From NCBI GenBank assembly GCA_964636325.1, contig CAZWRV010000009.1:39987-103986 (forward strand): DNA of 64,000 nt, given 5' to 3'. The notes beneath the pieces were generated by a model. It was given only the letters and a program-made list of their open reading frames with translations. It did not search any database and was not told where the DNA came from. This document shows, piece after piece, positions 24,978 to 35,445 of the stretch; position 1 is the stretch's first letter, and each line of letters starts with the position of its first letter. This stretch comes from CAZWRV01 sp964636325. GTDB lineage: Bacteria > Verrucomicrobiota > Lentisphaeria > Victivallales > GWF2-50-93. Position numbers and translations under genes: made by a program.

Positions 24978-27900
24978 TCAAAATTTCTCAATATCAGACA
25001 AAACCCTGAGCTCGTCAATGGCTCCGAGAAAGGTTCCGGACTTTTTCCCTCCCTGCCACTCGTTCGCAGGGTCTCCTACGGAAAAGAATCCGTAAGGATG
25101 GTAATTCAAGGTTCCTTCGGCGTCAAGCTCCCCATTGATGTAGATTCGCCCTATGCCTGTGTTTTCGGCTTCGTCTTTGCCGCCGCCCCTGCAAAATGTG
25201 AATGTGACTCTGGTCCAGTCGGACGTTTTCAAAGGTGTCTTTCCGGTCAGCGTCCTGCCCGCCGTATGAACATTCAGCTTGAGATTCTTGGTAAGGCTCC
25301 ATACATTGTCCCCGTAACCATAAGTGTTTTCGTTGTTTCTTCCTTTATCAGTCCTCATGTGGGCGCAGATTATTCCTCCGGTGCATCCCTCATCCGGCCT
25401 GATCCAGAAATCCATGGTGTACTTGGGGGTCAAGACATTGATCTTGGGAGAGCCGATGGCTGCGGCCGATGGACTTCCGAGGCGCAAAGCCTGTCCGATT
25501 TTCCCGGGCGCATGGCTCACATCGCCAACGGCATTGAGCTCGACCGGAAGCGTCCCGAGATTGTAGATGCTTCGAGAGAGGTCCGGCTCGAAATGAAACA
25601 GCAGCCTGGTTTTTTCATCAGGAACAGGCGCATCCTTGGGAACGGAGACAGGCCCGCTTAATTGGATGGCGCCGATGTTGTAAAGTATTTGACTGATATA
25701 GGTTCGCGCCCGCTTTTCGATATACAACGAATTGAATGAAGGTGAGCTCCACAGGACTTGATCTATCAGAATACGTCCGCTTCCGATCCCTGTTCCAGCT
25801 ATTGCCCCGGGGTCGGCGAAGACGATCTCGGCATTGTCTGAACTTACGGCGTTCCGGACGATCTGCTGCGGAGGGACGCAGAGCCTGTTGAGCGAAGTGG
25901 TTTCATTCCAGTTCACCTCGTAGGTCGAAAGGCCCTGCCTGACTGTTTTGAAAAGCCCGCTTGGCATTTCTTTCCAATCAAGCCTGCTCGGGAGAAAAGC
26001 CTTTTTGTCGTTGGAATCATATGTTGTCGTATCAAGCTTTACCTGTGCGGCCTTGGCGACGGCGGCGATCTGATCTGCGTTCAGATCGTGGAAGAGTATG
26101 AATTTTCCTTTTTTCACCAGGTCAGGCCATGAGACGCCGGCTGTTCCGCCGGCGCTTTCTATGAAGCTGCGTCCGTCCTGCGAATTGCCGTTGATCAGCA
26201 ATATCCCGGCGTTTTCGGGTTTTGAGGCCGCAGCGATGAACATGGGTTTTCTAAGCAGTCCGCAGGCCTGTCCGTTGGAGTCGTTTTTGGGGGCCCAGCG
26301 CCAAGCGCCCCAGAGGTCAATGCAGTCGGTCTTTCCGAGATCGGGGATATCAATGCTTGAAACGGGTCCGAAACCTACTGCGAAAACCTTGGACGGGGGG
26401 AAGTTTGGTCGGAAAAATTTCGGCCCCATGGTGTTTTTGAGATAGTCGATCGCCCTTGCGAAGAGGCAGACTGCGGCCGGTTCGTCAGTTCTGACGCCCT
26501 CGCCTAACAGGAGGCTGCACACTATGAGGCGTCCCCCCCCGTATTCCACATCAAGCATCGGCGACAAAGCCAGCCCTTTGTCTGCGGAGTGCTCTCCGAG
26601 CGAGGCGAGAAGAACTGGCGTGCAATTTCCGGAAAGCGGGCGCAGAGGAGAATTCGTAGCTATTACAAAATCAGGACGGTCCGCATTGATCGGAGGGCTG
26701 AAGAAGTCGCCGTTGGCTCCGACCCAATACCTCAGGCTCGCATCAGGAATGTCGTTGGCCAGGTAGCTTGTCCTGCGGTGGGCGGCGACGACAGGTTGTT
26801 CTATGAACTTCAATTCGGTTCCGCAGAAGCGCGGGAGGGGGATCTTCTCCGCGAGGATCAGCGCCCTGCCGCCGGAGAAGATATAGTTTTCCAGGTCTTT
26901 GCATTCGTCCGGAGTAAGTTCGGCGTCCCTCGGCACTATCACGATTGTCTGGGGCGTTTTCTTGTCCGGAAGAGAGCTTGAGAGCGCCGGGTTTAAGGGA
27001 GTTTTCGTTTTGATGATTTCGTCAAGGCTTTTTGTGCGCGGCCAAATGACAATGTTCGCAGACTGCGGCCATTCCGGGCGCGGCATGACTCCTATGTCCA
27101 TGGTGTCCTCATACCTTTTCAGTCCGTTTTCATCAAGGAGTTCCCAGGAGAGCTGCCAAGTTCTTGGGGTGTCCGCCCTGGGCATGGTGAATTCCAGGAC
27201 TCCATCCTGCTGTGAAGCCGCGTCCACGGAGTATGGGATATCGCCTGCTGAAAGCCACTTGTCTCCCTCGGTGACCTTCCAGCGTATTCTGCCTCTGATG
27301 GGGTAGAAGTTGTTGTTCATGACCGTGAAGTGGCGCTTGTATGCTTCACCCGCGAAGGCTCCGCCGTTCCACTCTTTAGGGGCTATTATCGCAGGGGCCA
27401 TTGCCTTGTTTGCCCTGTCTTTCAGCTTGTCCATCCTTTCCAAGGCCTGTCCTGAAATGCTGGATTTTCCGATCACTCCGGGGCCTGTAGGGTCGTCATA
27501 GAAGCTGAAGCGATCGCCGAAGGGCATTATAAGCCCGAAATACGGCTGCCGCCTTTGTTCTATCAGGCCCATGAAACCCGACCAAGCCTGCCCCATCCTT
27601 GAATAGAAGCTTCTCATATCCCGATTGACGGCGGCGCCCGCGCCAAGATCCCTGTGTATGTACGCCTTGTCGCCCATGATTACCGATGCCGTATTCATGT
27701 CGAACCCTTCGTTCCACTCGTCGTTGAACCAGGGCTTATCCTTTTTATAGACGTCCTTGATGTTCCAGTAATACGACCACCACTGCCTGGCGCAGCGTGG
27801 AAAAGCCGGATCAATTTCGAAGCTCCACCCGTGGGGCGCGTCGAGGACGTCATTATTGCCGGGGATGTAAAAGTCATGGGAGCTTGTTACCGGACGTGTG

Positions 27901-29540
27901 CCGTCGGCCTTGCGGGTCGCCTCGATCATTTTTTGGAGGAAAGGGACTGATGGGGACGTTCCTCTTGGAACGCCGCCCATAAATGAGCCTTCGTTGGCTA
28001 CCGCCCACACCATGATGCACGGATGGTTTTTCGCCAGGTTCACGTATCGGAGCCACATGTCGGTCCAGCTTGCCCAGGAAACGTCGCTCTTGACTTCCCC
28101 GGCCCATGCGGCCAGCGATGACTGCTGCAGCACTAGCATGCCTTTTTCATCGCAGGCGTCAAGGGTGAACTGGTCGCATGGGTCTATGTGCATCCGGATG
28201 GCGTTTCCGTTCGAAGTGGCCTTGTAATATTCGATCAGGGTTCTTGCCTCCTCGATGTTTTTCACGATCGAAGCGTAAGAGGTGTGGCTGATCCCCATCA
28301 TCAGCATTTTTTTCCCGTTCAGAAGGAGATCGGCGCCTTTTATGGAGACCTCGCGGAATCCGAACCTGAGGTTTGTCGAATCTGCGGGCCTGCCGTTGTT
28401 TTGATCAATACGTCCGTCGGCTGCCGGAACTTCCTTCAATCCGACGCGGAGGACGTAAAGAGCAGGCTTGTGGGGCCACCATAATTCAGCGTCCGCCCAT
28501 TTCTCTGCGATTTCGATCTTGATCTTTTCCCCGGCCTTGATGCTGAACGGTTTTGCGGGAAACTCGTGTGCAATCCTGCCGGGCATTTTGCTTCCGGGCG
28601 GGTCTTCAAGGCATGCGGCAAGCATCAACTCCCCGTTTTTATCCTTCGATCCGCCGTTCGTCAGCTCGACACGCACGCCGAGGGTCATATTTTCCACGGA
28701 CGGTTTTACGAAGACGTCAGAGATGTGAAGTTCCGGCAGGGCTTCGATCTGAATTCGCTGCCAAAGCCCTATGGATTTCAGCCCATGGGAGTCGAAAAAG
28801 CACGACCATGGCAGGATGCCGGGCCCCCATGGAGGTGGACACAAAGACCCTTTCCCGCCATTTGTCCGCATTCCGAGCTGGAGCCAATTGTCGCCCTTTT
28901 TAACTGCTTTTGTCACGTCGACTCTTACGGGGGCCCAGCTTCCGACGTATGCTCCGAAATCATTTCCATTGACGAAGACTCTTGCGGCCGCCACGGCGTT
29001 GTCCATCTGGAGGAAGAAACGGCGTCCTTCCACGGATTCCAGCTTAAAGGACTTCGCCAGCCATGCGGTGGACATTCCTACGTCTGCTTTTCCAGGGACG
29101 TTCATTGTTTTCCAAGTTCCATCTGGAACCGGCGCAGCCTTGCAGTTGAAAACCTTGTCGGCGGCGAACGGTTGGACTCGTTCCTGATCAGGCATTTGAG
29201 ACGTGGTGCCGGCGAGTTTTTCCGCCTCGTTCCTGTGACCGGCCATTGTCTCATCATCGAGCTTCAATCCGCCTGCGGCGGCCATGCCGCCGATCTGTCC
29301 GGCGTCATTTTTTGCCTCCTCGATCTTCGCCCCGGAGACATCGGCGGATTCCGGTTGAGAGGCCTCAGGCGCTCCAGTCCACAGCCATTCCCCATGGAGA
29401 TTGATTACAGTCCGGGCATCGCCGGAATGCAGCGGCATGGAGAGGAGCAATAGAAGCGATGACAGCGCCCCCCCAGTGAGCCAAGACATGGCGGGCCTGT
29501 TTTGTTTCATGCGAGCATTCTTGAGAGCTGCTAGGATCAT
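24978..29540 (-). CDS. giant GH2-like secreted protein with C-terminal LamG domain
   Basis: 1520 aa from ATG 29540, which overlaps the upstream stop (ATGA). An N-terminal signal/TM segment (GALSSLLLLLSMPLHSGDA) is followed by a GH2 sugar-binding domain (INLHGEWLW), Ig-like domain and TIM barrel. Candidate acid/base is E517 in VANEGS and nucleophile E608 in NDEWNEG. A long middle part contains a glutamine-amidotransferase-like fold (VIVPRDAELTPDECKDLENY). The last about 200 residues form a LamG/concanavalin-like jelly roll. Residues about 60-120 are an unusual Ala/Glu-rich insert. Substrate unknown. Confidence 0.82.
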   Translation of the reverse strand: MILAALKNARMKQNRPAMSWLTGGALSSLLLLLSMPLHSGDARTVINLHGEWLWTGAPEASQPESADVSGAKIEEAKNDAGQIGGMAAAGGLKLDDETMAGHRNEAEKLAGTTSQMPDQERVQPFAADKVFNCKAAPVPDGTWKTMNVPGKADVGMSTAWLAKSFKLESVEGRRFFLQMDNAVAAARVFVNGNDFGAYVGSWAPVRVDVTKAVKKGDNWLQLGMRTNGGKGSLCPPPWGPGILPWSCFFDSHGLKSIGLWQRIQIEALPELHISDVFVKPSVENMTLGVRVELTNGGSKDKNGELMLAACLEDPPGSKMPGRIAHEFPAKPFSIKAGEKIKIEIAEKWADAELWWPHKPALYVLRVGLKEVPAADGRIDQNNGRPADSTNLRFGFREVSIKGADLLLNGKKMLMMGISHTSYASIVKNIEEARTLIEYYKATSNGNAIRMHIDPCDQFTLDACDEKGMLVLQQSSLAAWAGEVKSDVSWASWTDMWLRYVNLAKNHPCIMVWAVANEGSFMGGVPRGTSPSVPFLQKMIEATRKADGTRPVTSSHDFYIPGNNDVLDAPHGWSFEIDPAFPRCARQWWSYYWNIKDVYKKDKPWFNDEWNEGFDMNTASVIMGDKAYIHRDLGAGAAVNRDMRSFYSRMGQAWSGFMGLIEQRRQPYFGLIMPFGDRFSFYDDPTGPGVIGKSSISGQALERMDKLKDRANKAMAPAIIAPKEWNGGAFAGEAYKRHFTVMNNNFYPIRGRIRWKVTEGDKWLSAGDIPYSVDAASQQDGVLEFTMPRADTPRTWQLSWELLDENGLKRYEDTMDIGVMPRPEWPQSANIVIWPRTKSLDEIIKTKTPLNPALSSSLPDKKTPQTIVIVPRDAELTPDECKDLENYIFSGGRALILAEKIPLPRFCGTELKFIEQPVVAAHRRTSYLANDIPDASLRYWVGANGDFFSPPINADRPDFVIATNSPLRPLSGNCTPVLLASLGEHSADKGLALSPMLDVEYGGGRLIVCSLLLGEGVRTDEPAAVCLFARAIDYLKNTMGPKFFRPNFPPSKVFAVGFGPVSSIDIPDLGKTDCIDLWGAWRWAPKNDSNGQACGLLRKPMFIAAASKPENAGILLINGNSQDGRSFIESAGGTAGVSWPDLVKKGKFILFHDLNADQIAAVAKAAQVKLDTTTYDSNDKKAFLPSRLDWKEMPSGLFKTVRQGLSTYEVNWNETTSLNRLCVPPQQIVRNAVSSDNAEIVFADPGAIAGTGIGSGRILIDQVLWSSPSFNSLYIEKRARTYISQILYNIGAIQLSGPVSVPKDAPVPDEKTRLLFHFEPDLSRSIYNLGTLPVELNAVGDVSHAPGKIGQALRLGSPSAAAIGSPKINVLTPKYTMDFWIRPDEGCTGGIICAHMRTDKGRNNENTYGYGDNVWSLTKNLKLNVHTAGRTLTGKTPLKTSDWTRVTFTFCRGGGKDEAENTGIGRIYINGELDAEGTLNYHPYGFFSVGDPANEWQGGKKSGTFLGAIDELRVLSDIEKF

Positions 29541-32500
29541 GGTTTTTCTCCGGTTATGGCGACCAGGACGTAGAATCTCTCCCCTTCGTATCCTACGGTC
29601 TTGATCTCCTTTTCTGGGTGAGGGTTTTGCCAGCGCATCAAGAACATGGCCACCTGGGGGCATCCCGGGTATGCGAGGCGTCCGGTCCATGCGATATGGG
29701 CGTCGGAGCTTTCAGGCTTGTTCGGGCACCACCAATCTGGAACATGCTCATAGCCATTGATCTTGAATTTCTCGGTTGTTCCATCGGAATAAGTGACAGT
29801 GAACTCGGCCAATTTGCCTTTGCGGGTGAATGCGGAGCTGTGGAGCAGGTAGAGGCAGGAGGCCTTGGCGTTGACGGGAATGCCCGCTTTCAGCTTTTCC
29901 CTGCCTTCAGGGGAGAGCAAGGACCATGTGACGCATGACTTTCCTCCGTTCTGTTCAGGGACTATAACGTCGAATGGGACGCCGAGGAATTTTCTTATGC
30001 CGGTGGGGAAGTAACGCATATCGTTCGAGCCCTGATCAGTCCATCCGCCCTTGCCGTCTCCGCTGATGTCATCGCGGAATCCCATGTTCACGAATGGGCG
30101 CAGATCCACAAAGAAAGCTTTGTCGTCGGAGATTTTGAAGATGTCCTGCCCGGCGGGTTTCACCTGGTTTGCGACACCCAGGTTGCTCATCAGCATGGTG
30201 ATGTATCTGTCTTGGCGTTCCTGGAGGTCGGCATCCTTGCTCCCGGCGTCATGGGCATCCCACATCACCTGGCTTATGAGAAGCCGTCCATCGCCGACCG
30301 GCACAGTGTGAAGTCCTGATGCCGGGGCCGCCTTGCCGTCCGCGGAAAAAGTTTCCGCCAAGCTCCGTCCAGCTCCGCACTTAACTCCGTGCTCGATGAT
30401 CGCGAGCGGCCGTGGGCGCGCGGGAAAGACGGCGAAGGTCCAGTAATACATGTCGAACATTGATATTCCGTCGAGAAGCGGGTCTTCCGGAAGGGTCTTG
30501 ATTAGGTTGAAAGCCTTTTCCGATTTCGATATTGCAATTTTCTCACCTGCGAGCTCGCTTAGCATGTCCGACTGTCCAGGAGACGCCCTGTGCCATACCA
30601 AAGTCTTCCCTTTCTTCCTCAGCCATTGCTTCAGCTCACTGATGGAGCCTGCGAGCCTGTCAATGGACTTTCCGTCGGCACCGTCGACGAATATGATGTC
30701 CAAATCCGCCAAGGAGCCCGGATTCAAGGCATCGGCCTGCTCAATTATGAAAGCATAGCGCTCCTTGAAAAGACTTGCCATGGCGGCATCCTTGTCGGAA
30801 ATAAGCATTGCACGTTTCGGAGCCGGCGGCCTGTATTCCAGCGCATATTTCAGCAAGTTCCGGATCAGCATGTCTGCCACCGGCGCCCTGCCCGACTTTT
30901 CGATCAGATCCATCTGGCAGCACAGGAAGAGCCCGGATCCGCAGCCGATCTCAAGCAGCGGAGTGGTGGCGAGCCCTCTCGGGTGAGATGTCTGCAGGAG
31001 GCACTTGTATGAGCCTAAAGAAGGCTTGGAGAACGGAAAGCGGCACACATAGTAGTCGGATGGCCAGAAACGGAGATCCTGCTGATCCAGCCCGGATGTC
31101 ACAGGATGGTTCGGGGCGACCGGGAAGGAGCGTCCGAGGAGCTGGCGCATCTCGTCCACCTTAAGCGCGATGGGCAAAAGGCCTTCCGGAGGGCTGTCCT
31201 GCTGCTGGAACATGAGAACCTTGCCGCCGTTTTCAGCGTAACGCCTGACCTCCTGTATTGTTTCAGGCGAGGTCTCGGCTGAAAGACCTTCCTCGCCGAT
31301 GATGAGGAGGTCCACGGTTTTGTCGAGCTTGAAAGGTTCGCTTATCTCCTCGAATCCATCAAGCAACATTCCGAGCGCCGGCGACGAAATCCCTTCAGGA
31401 TCAAAGACGAGTATTTTTTTTCTTCCTTCCGTGGAAAATTTCTTCACAGAGGGATACACGCGCATCGGAAGGGAATCCGCGTATGCGCCATATTTCACCT
31501 CCAGCTCCATGTCCGCCATTTTACCCACTGACGGCAAAGGCACTTCGACCGTGACTTCCTTGGAGCACCCCGCCTCCAAATCAAGCTCGATTCGTCCGCA
31601 CGGCAGCGCATCCGCAATTCGGCTTTCATCCGCGGTTTTGCCGCCGGAGCGATCCTTCAGGCTCCATGACAGCGGGGACAAGTTCCTCTTGAACGTTCCG
31701 TTGTTCACGAATATTCTCCGCCTTACCGTCTGCCCTCCGTAGAACTGCATGTCGAACTCGCGGTTGATGGCGATTTCCGGGGTGAACGCCTTGATTGCGG
31801 CGGGATTCATGAATGCGTTCCAAGGGTGCGTGCCGGAAATACCCTGCACTCTGTTGCAGCGGATGTTTTCGCTGTACCAGTTCCAAGGGTCGCAATCCTT
31901 CATGCGCCCGGAAAACACGGAGTCGCCGGAGTATGCAACTTCTTGAAAGACGGTGGATATGTTCATGTCGAATTCCCCGAACACGAGCGGCTTGTCCTTC
32001 TTCCAGACAGGAGCCTTTCCTTCCTCGAGCCAGTAGTAGCTCCGTGGGTTTTCGGGGCCTCCGACCCCCATGTGCCAGCTGTACTGGGGTGCCGCTCCGC
32101 TTGCATGTCCGGCTGAGACGGCGCCGTCCTGGAGGGATCTTATATATTCCGCCCAGCCGGACAAGTCGCCGTCTCCGTCGCTGTTGACGAAGCGAGTGGG
32201 ATCCTTTTCAGCGACATGCCTTGCGCAGGCGCTTTGCTGCTCCAGCAGCAGCTCGCCCCATCTGCCGGGCTTGGGGTATATCCATGCCTCGTTCTGAATC
32301 GTCCAGTAGAAAACGCTCGGATGGTTGCAGTGCACGGCGAAGAACCTGTCGAAAAGCCTGGTGCAGTTTCCCCAGTAGATGTTTTCTTCTGAAACGGCGA
32401 CTCCGGTACCTTGATCGTCAAATATGAAGTCATTGATTACGACACCCTCTTCGTCGCATACGTCGCGCAGATATCCCGCCACCTGGAACCACCAGCGGAT

Positions 32501-33628
32501 GCAGTTGAAATTTTTGCTCAGCGCATCTTTTGCATATCCACGGATCCTTTCGGAGGCCTCCGCAGGGGTCTTCAAAACATAGAATTCCTTGACATACACT
32601 CCGAGTGTATACATCTTCAAATAGAATTTTGCGCCATTGAAATAGTAATCGGTCCCTTCAATCCAGAATTCGCGGAATCCGAACCTGTCGCATCTGCCGT
32701 CCAGCGTTTTCCCGTCCCGTACAAGCTTGGTGTTGAGCCAGTAGAGGTTTGGCTCCCCGATCTGCCAAAGTTTAGGAGCGGCCCACTCCTTGCCGAGCAC
32801 CGCCTTGACTCGACCGCCCGCGGGCACTGAAACTTTCACGGGCGGAAGCTGCACGCCCTCGGCTATGTCGCCTGAAACGTCGACCGACGCATCTTCGTCC
32901 CCCTCGTTCTTTACCCATACATCTACGTCTATGCGTTTTTTTCTGTATGAGGGTTTGATGAAGAGCTCGTCTACGCTCACTGCGTCCTTCGCAATCAGCC
33001 TGACCCCCTGATGAATACCGATGACATCGTACCATCCATGCGATTCTCCCGGATAGTTGCTCGCCTTTTCACCCTTGCACAGGCTTGGCTTGTCTGCGCG
33101 ATAAAGGGAGGCCGGATTCTTCACCGCGATCATAAGCTCGTTCGGCCCCCCCCAGTTTATTTCTTTCGTCAGATCGACGTCGAGCCGGTAGTTCAAGGTG
33201 AAATCCTCGCCGAGCTTCTTAGCGTTCAGATAGACGGCGCTCCATCCGACGGCGCCATCCATCACCAGATGAACGCGCCTGCCCTGCCACTCCGATGGAA
33301 TCGTCAAAGTCTTCCTGTACCACCAGCACGGGGTTTTCCTCGGGCTTGCATAGAGGGTGGGAACCTGCAGACGTTCCCACGTCCCGCCCGAAGGAGGCTG
33401 CTCGGCGGCCGCATCCTGGGTCTTCAAGACGTCCCACTCCCCGGCCAAATCCATTTCGGCGCGGGGAGGCAAGGGACGCTCCATGGCATTCAAGGAGGAA
33501 CTCATTAAAAACACGGCGCAAGCTGCAGACAAGGCGGCAGACAAGACGCTGCAAGCCTCTGGTCTGACGGTTGTTCCGATTCCGTCGCTGTCGAATTCGC
33601 TTCCTGATCCTGTCTGCATAAGCATCAC
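29537..33628 (-). CDS. giant GH2-like secreted protein
   Basis: About 1363 aa; starts GTG 33628, ATG 33625 and ATG 33619 are all possible, with AAAGAAAGGTG just upstream. A signal-like segment lies near 25-48. The GH2 sandwich domain (MDLAGEWDVLK, then PCWWYRKTLTIPSEWQGRRV) is followed by a TIM barrel with candidate acid/base E447 (IQNEAW) and nucleophile E552 (VFGEFDM). The C-terminal half again contains a glutamine-amidotransferase-like stretch and a beta-rich tail. It overlaps the next GH2-like gene by 4 nt, so they are made together. Likely acts on a polysaccharide in the periplasm or outside. Confidence 0.82.
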   Translation of the reverse strand: MMLMQTGSGSEFDSDGIGTTVRPEACSVLSAALSAACAVFLMSSSLNAMERPLPPRAEMDLAGEWDVLKTQDAAAEQPPSGGTWERLQVPTLYASPRKTPCWWYRKTLTIPSEWQGRRVHLVMDGAVGWSAVYLNAKKLGEDFTLNYRLDVDLTKEINWGGPNELMIAVKNPASLYRADKPSLCKGEKASNYPGESHGWYDVIGIHQGVRLIAKDAVSVDELFIKPSYRKKRIDVDVWVKNEGDEDASVDVSGDIAEGVQLPPVKVSVPAGGRVKAVLGKEWAAPKLWQIGEPNLYWLNTKLVRDGKTLDGRCDRFGFREFWIEGTDYYFNGAKFYLKMYTLGVYVKEFYVLKTPAEASERIRGYAKDALSKNFNCIRWWFQVAGYLRDVCDEEGVVINDFIFDDQGTGVAVSEENIYWGNCTRLFDRFFAVHCNHPSVFYWTIQNEAWIYPKPGRWGELLLEQQSACARHVAEKDPTRFVNSDGDGDLSGWAEYIRSLQDGAVSAGHASGAAPQYSWHMGVGGPENPRSYYWLEEGKAPVWKKDKPLVFGEFDMNISTVFQEVAYSGDSVFSGRMKDCDPWNWYSENIRCNRVQGISGTHPWNAFMNPAAIKAFTPEIAINREFDMQFYGGQTVRRRIFVNNGTFKRNLSPLSWSLKDRSGGKTADESRIADALPCGRIELDLEAGCSKEVTVEVPLPSVGKMADMELEVKYGAYADSLPMRVYPSVKKFSTEGRKKILVFDPEGISSPALGMLLDGFEEISEPFKLDKTVDLLIIGEEGLSAETSPETIQEVRRYAENGGKVLMFQQQDSPPEGLLPIALKVDEMRQLLGRSFPVAPNHPVTSGLDQQDLRFWPSDYYVCRFPFSKPSLGSYKCLLQTSHPRGLATTPLLEIGCGSGLFLCCQMDLIEKSGRAPVADMLIRNLLKYALEYRPPAPKRAMLISDKDAAMASLFKERYAFIIEQADALNPGSLADLDIIFVDGADGKSIDRLAGSISELKQWLRKKGKTLVWHRASPGQSDMLSELAGEKIAISKSEKAFNLIKTLPEDPLLDGISMFDMYYWTFAVFPARPRPLAIIEHGVKCGAGRSLAETFSADGKAAPASGLHTVPVGDGRLLISQVMWDAHDAGSKDADLQERQDRYITMLMSNLGVANQVKPAGQDIFKISDDKAFFVDLRPFVNMGFRDDISGDGKGGWTDQGSNDMRYFPTGIRKFLGVPFDVIVPEQNGGKSCVTWSLLSPEGREKLKAGIPVNAKASCLYLLHSSAFTRKGKLAEFTVTYSDGTTEKFKINGYEHVPDWWCPNKPESSDAHIAWTGRLAYPGCPQVAMFLMRWQNPHPEKEIKTVGYEGERFYVLVAITGEKP

Positions 33629-33720
33629 CTTTCTTTGTGATCGTTTGACGGGGATATGACCGTGCGGCAGTTTGCGGCTGCATCAGAACGGCGGCGGATT
33701 TTATGCCCCATGGGAGCGGT

Positions 33721-34026
33721 TCATGCGATTTGCATGCCGGCCAGCGGAAAATGCTGCTGGCTGCCATACACATCGAGGTCTCCCGGCGCACCGGAGCTGA
33801 CCGGCCTCGGCATGACAACTTTCACAGCCAGCACTCTCCTGAAAGGCCTTATTGCAATCTTATCCGGACTGCATGAGTAAAGCGCCGCTATGCGCTCGGG
33901 ACGAAACGATTCAGACTGCAGAAGCCTGTCGAAGTCCGACTCCTTCTCGAACAGTATGTCTATTGTCAGCGTGAAGGGGCCCGCATTCTTGCTCCTGATC
34001 ACTTTCGCAAGTTCATAGAGCCTCAT
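33721..34026 (-). CDS. DUF4387 protein (AtuA partner)
   Basis: 101 aa. LYELAKVIRSKNAGPFTLTI at the start and VKVVMPRPVSSGAPGDLDVY near the end are the standard DUF4387 text. The family is nearly always next to AtuA/DUF1446 genes, as here (48 nt downstream of it). It may be a small subunit of the same enzyme. Biochemical function not established. Confidence 0.87.
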   Translation of the reverse strand: MRLYELAKVIRSKNAGPFTLTIDILFEKESDFDRLLQSESFRPERIAALYSCSPDKIAIRPFRRVLAVKVVMPRPVSSGAPGDLDVYGSQQHFPLAGMQIA

Positions 34027-34074
34027 TCTTGTCTCCTCCGGTCATATTGGCATCCTGATTTCGCAAACGCGAAC

Positions 34075-35445
34075 TTACGGATTCAGATTCATGTAATGCG
34101 GCCTGAAGCCCGCGGTTGAATTATCATCCTCGAGAAGATGGTACAGCGAAAACTCATAGACCGCCCCTGCTGAAAAGTCTGAAGGGGAAAACGGGAATGC
34201 GAGGTTTCCGGCAGTGGCCTTCCTGCCCGGGAAGGGCTGGTGAAGCGCGGTTGAGCGGGCCAGACCCAGTATCGAATCGGCAAGGGCCTGGGTCGGAGCC
34301 ACCACGTCTATGAGGAGTCCTATTTCATGCGGGCTTTGAAGGCCGCCTGCGGCGTTGAACGCCGCCCCGTCCAGCCCGTAACGCCTGAAAAGGAGAGTGT
34401 AGCTCCCCTCAGCAGCTATCCCGCCCAGGTTGTCTGCGACGGCTTTTCTGACTCCCTCCTGAAGCTCGTCCAGGTGCGATATGACGCCGGGATCAGTGAC
34501 TCCGGCGATCGTCACCGCCCTGTATCCCTTAAGTTCCGCTCCTTCGAGCTTCAGAGTCCTCCGCGCAGCCGGAATCAGCCTGCTGCCCTCGACCTTGACC
34601 GCACGCGGTGAAACCGCTGTGAAGACGGACGGACGCATGTCAACGGTACCTTCCGGCTCATGGAACGATTCCGGATCAGGCTGTTCGTAAAGAGAATGGG
34701 CGGCCACGGATTCCGGAGTGCAGGCGCGCGCAGGATTCACAGGCTCGACAACGAAATGATCCGCAGCCAAGGCGCACAGAAGCGAATCGTTCGCCCCCGC
34801 AGGATACGCGCACAGCGCGCCGCATTCTGCGATTTTCGCACAATGCAGCGAAAGCCCCGGGTCGAAGCCCTTCCAAATCGGATATGAGGCGAATATGGCA
34901 GTGTCGCAGCAGCGTCCGCTAACTATGACTTCCGCTCCGGCCTCGAGCGCGGCTATGATGGGATCGGTTCCAAGCTGCGCAACCGGATTCGAAACGCGCT
35001 CAATCCTTTCAGGCGTAAGCTCGGGGACCGGACCGCAAGGCCTGATGCGGCCCTCCGCAAGGGCCTTCTTCAGCATGTCCCTGGCGACGTCCGAATAAAT
35101 TACGGCAAGTTTGAAGCTCAATTTGTTTCGTTTCGAAATCTCCGTCAGTATTTCAAGAAACGAATCAACGTGCGGCCTAGCGCCGGCTCCGCCTGCGCTG
35201 CCTATTATCAGCGGAACCCCGGCGGCTCTTGCCGCCAAAAGTGCGATCTCCAAGTCACGCCTTACCTGGATGGGGTTGACGAAATTCCTTCCTGATCCGA
35301 GATAATACGGTCCGGGATCCGTGGATCCGGCGTCCACTCCGATGAAATCGATCCCGCTGTCACACGCCCTTAAGAATCCATCCTTCGGGAATCCATACCC
35401 GAGCATGCCGCATGCCGACAGATACCTTATTTCATTCTTCATCAA
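34075..35445 (-). CDS. acyclic terpene utilisation AtuA-like protein (DUF1446)
   Basis: 456 aa. The N-terminus (YLSACGMLGYGF, then GVDAGSTDPGPYYLGSG) and RPHVDSFLEI are typical of the DUF1446 family. GRCCDTAIFASYPI and the repeated Gly-rich segments follow. It overlaps the beta dehydratase subunit by 4 nt. In other bacteria this family with DUF4387 and fumarase-like genes occurs in organic-acid or hydroxy-acid operons. Here a role in breaking down a sugar-derived acid is plausible but inferred from context. Confidence 0.87.
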   Translation of the reverse strand: MMKNEIRYLSACGMLGYGFPKDGFLRACDSGIDFIGVDAGSTDPGPYYLGSGRNFVNPIQVRRDLEIALLAARAAGVPLIIGSAGGAGARPHVDSFLEILTEISKRNKLSFKLAVIYSDVARDMLKKALAEGRIRPCGPVPELTPERIERVSNPVAQLGTDPIIAALEAGAEVIVSGRCCDTAIFASYPIWKGFDPGLSLHCAKIAECGALCAYPAGANDSLLCALAADHFVVEPVNPARACTPESVAAHSLYEQPDPESFHEPEGTVDMRPSVFTAVSPRAVKVEGSRLIPAARRTLKLEGAELKGYRAVTIAGVTDPGVISHLDELQEGVRKAVADNLGGIAAEGSYTLLFRRYGLDGAAFNAAGGLQSPHEIGLLIDVVAPTQALADSILGLARSTALHQPFPGRKATAGNLAFPFSPSDFSAGAVYEFSLYHLLEDDNSTAGFRPHYMNLNP

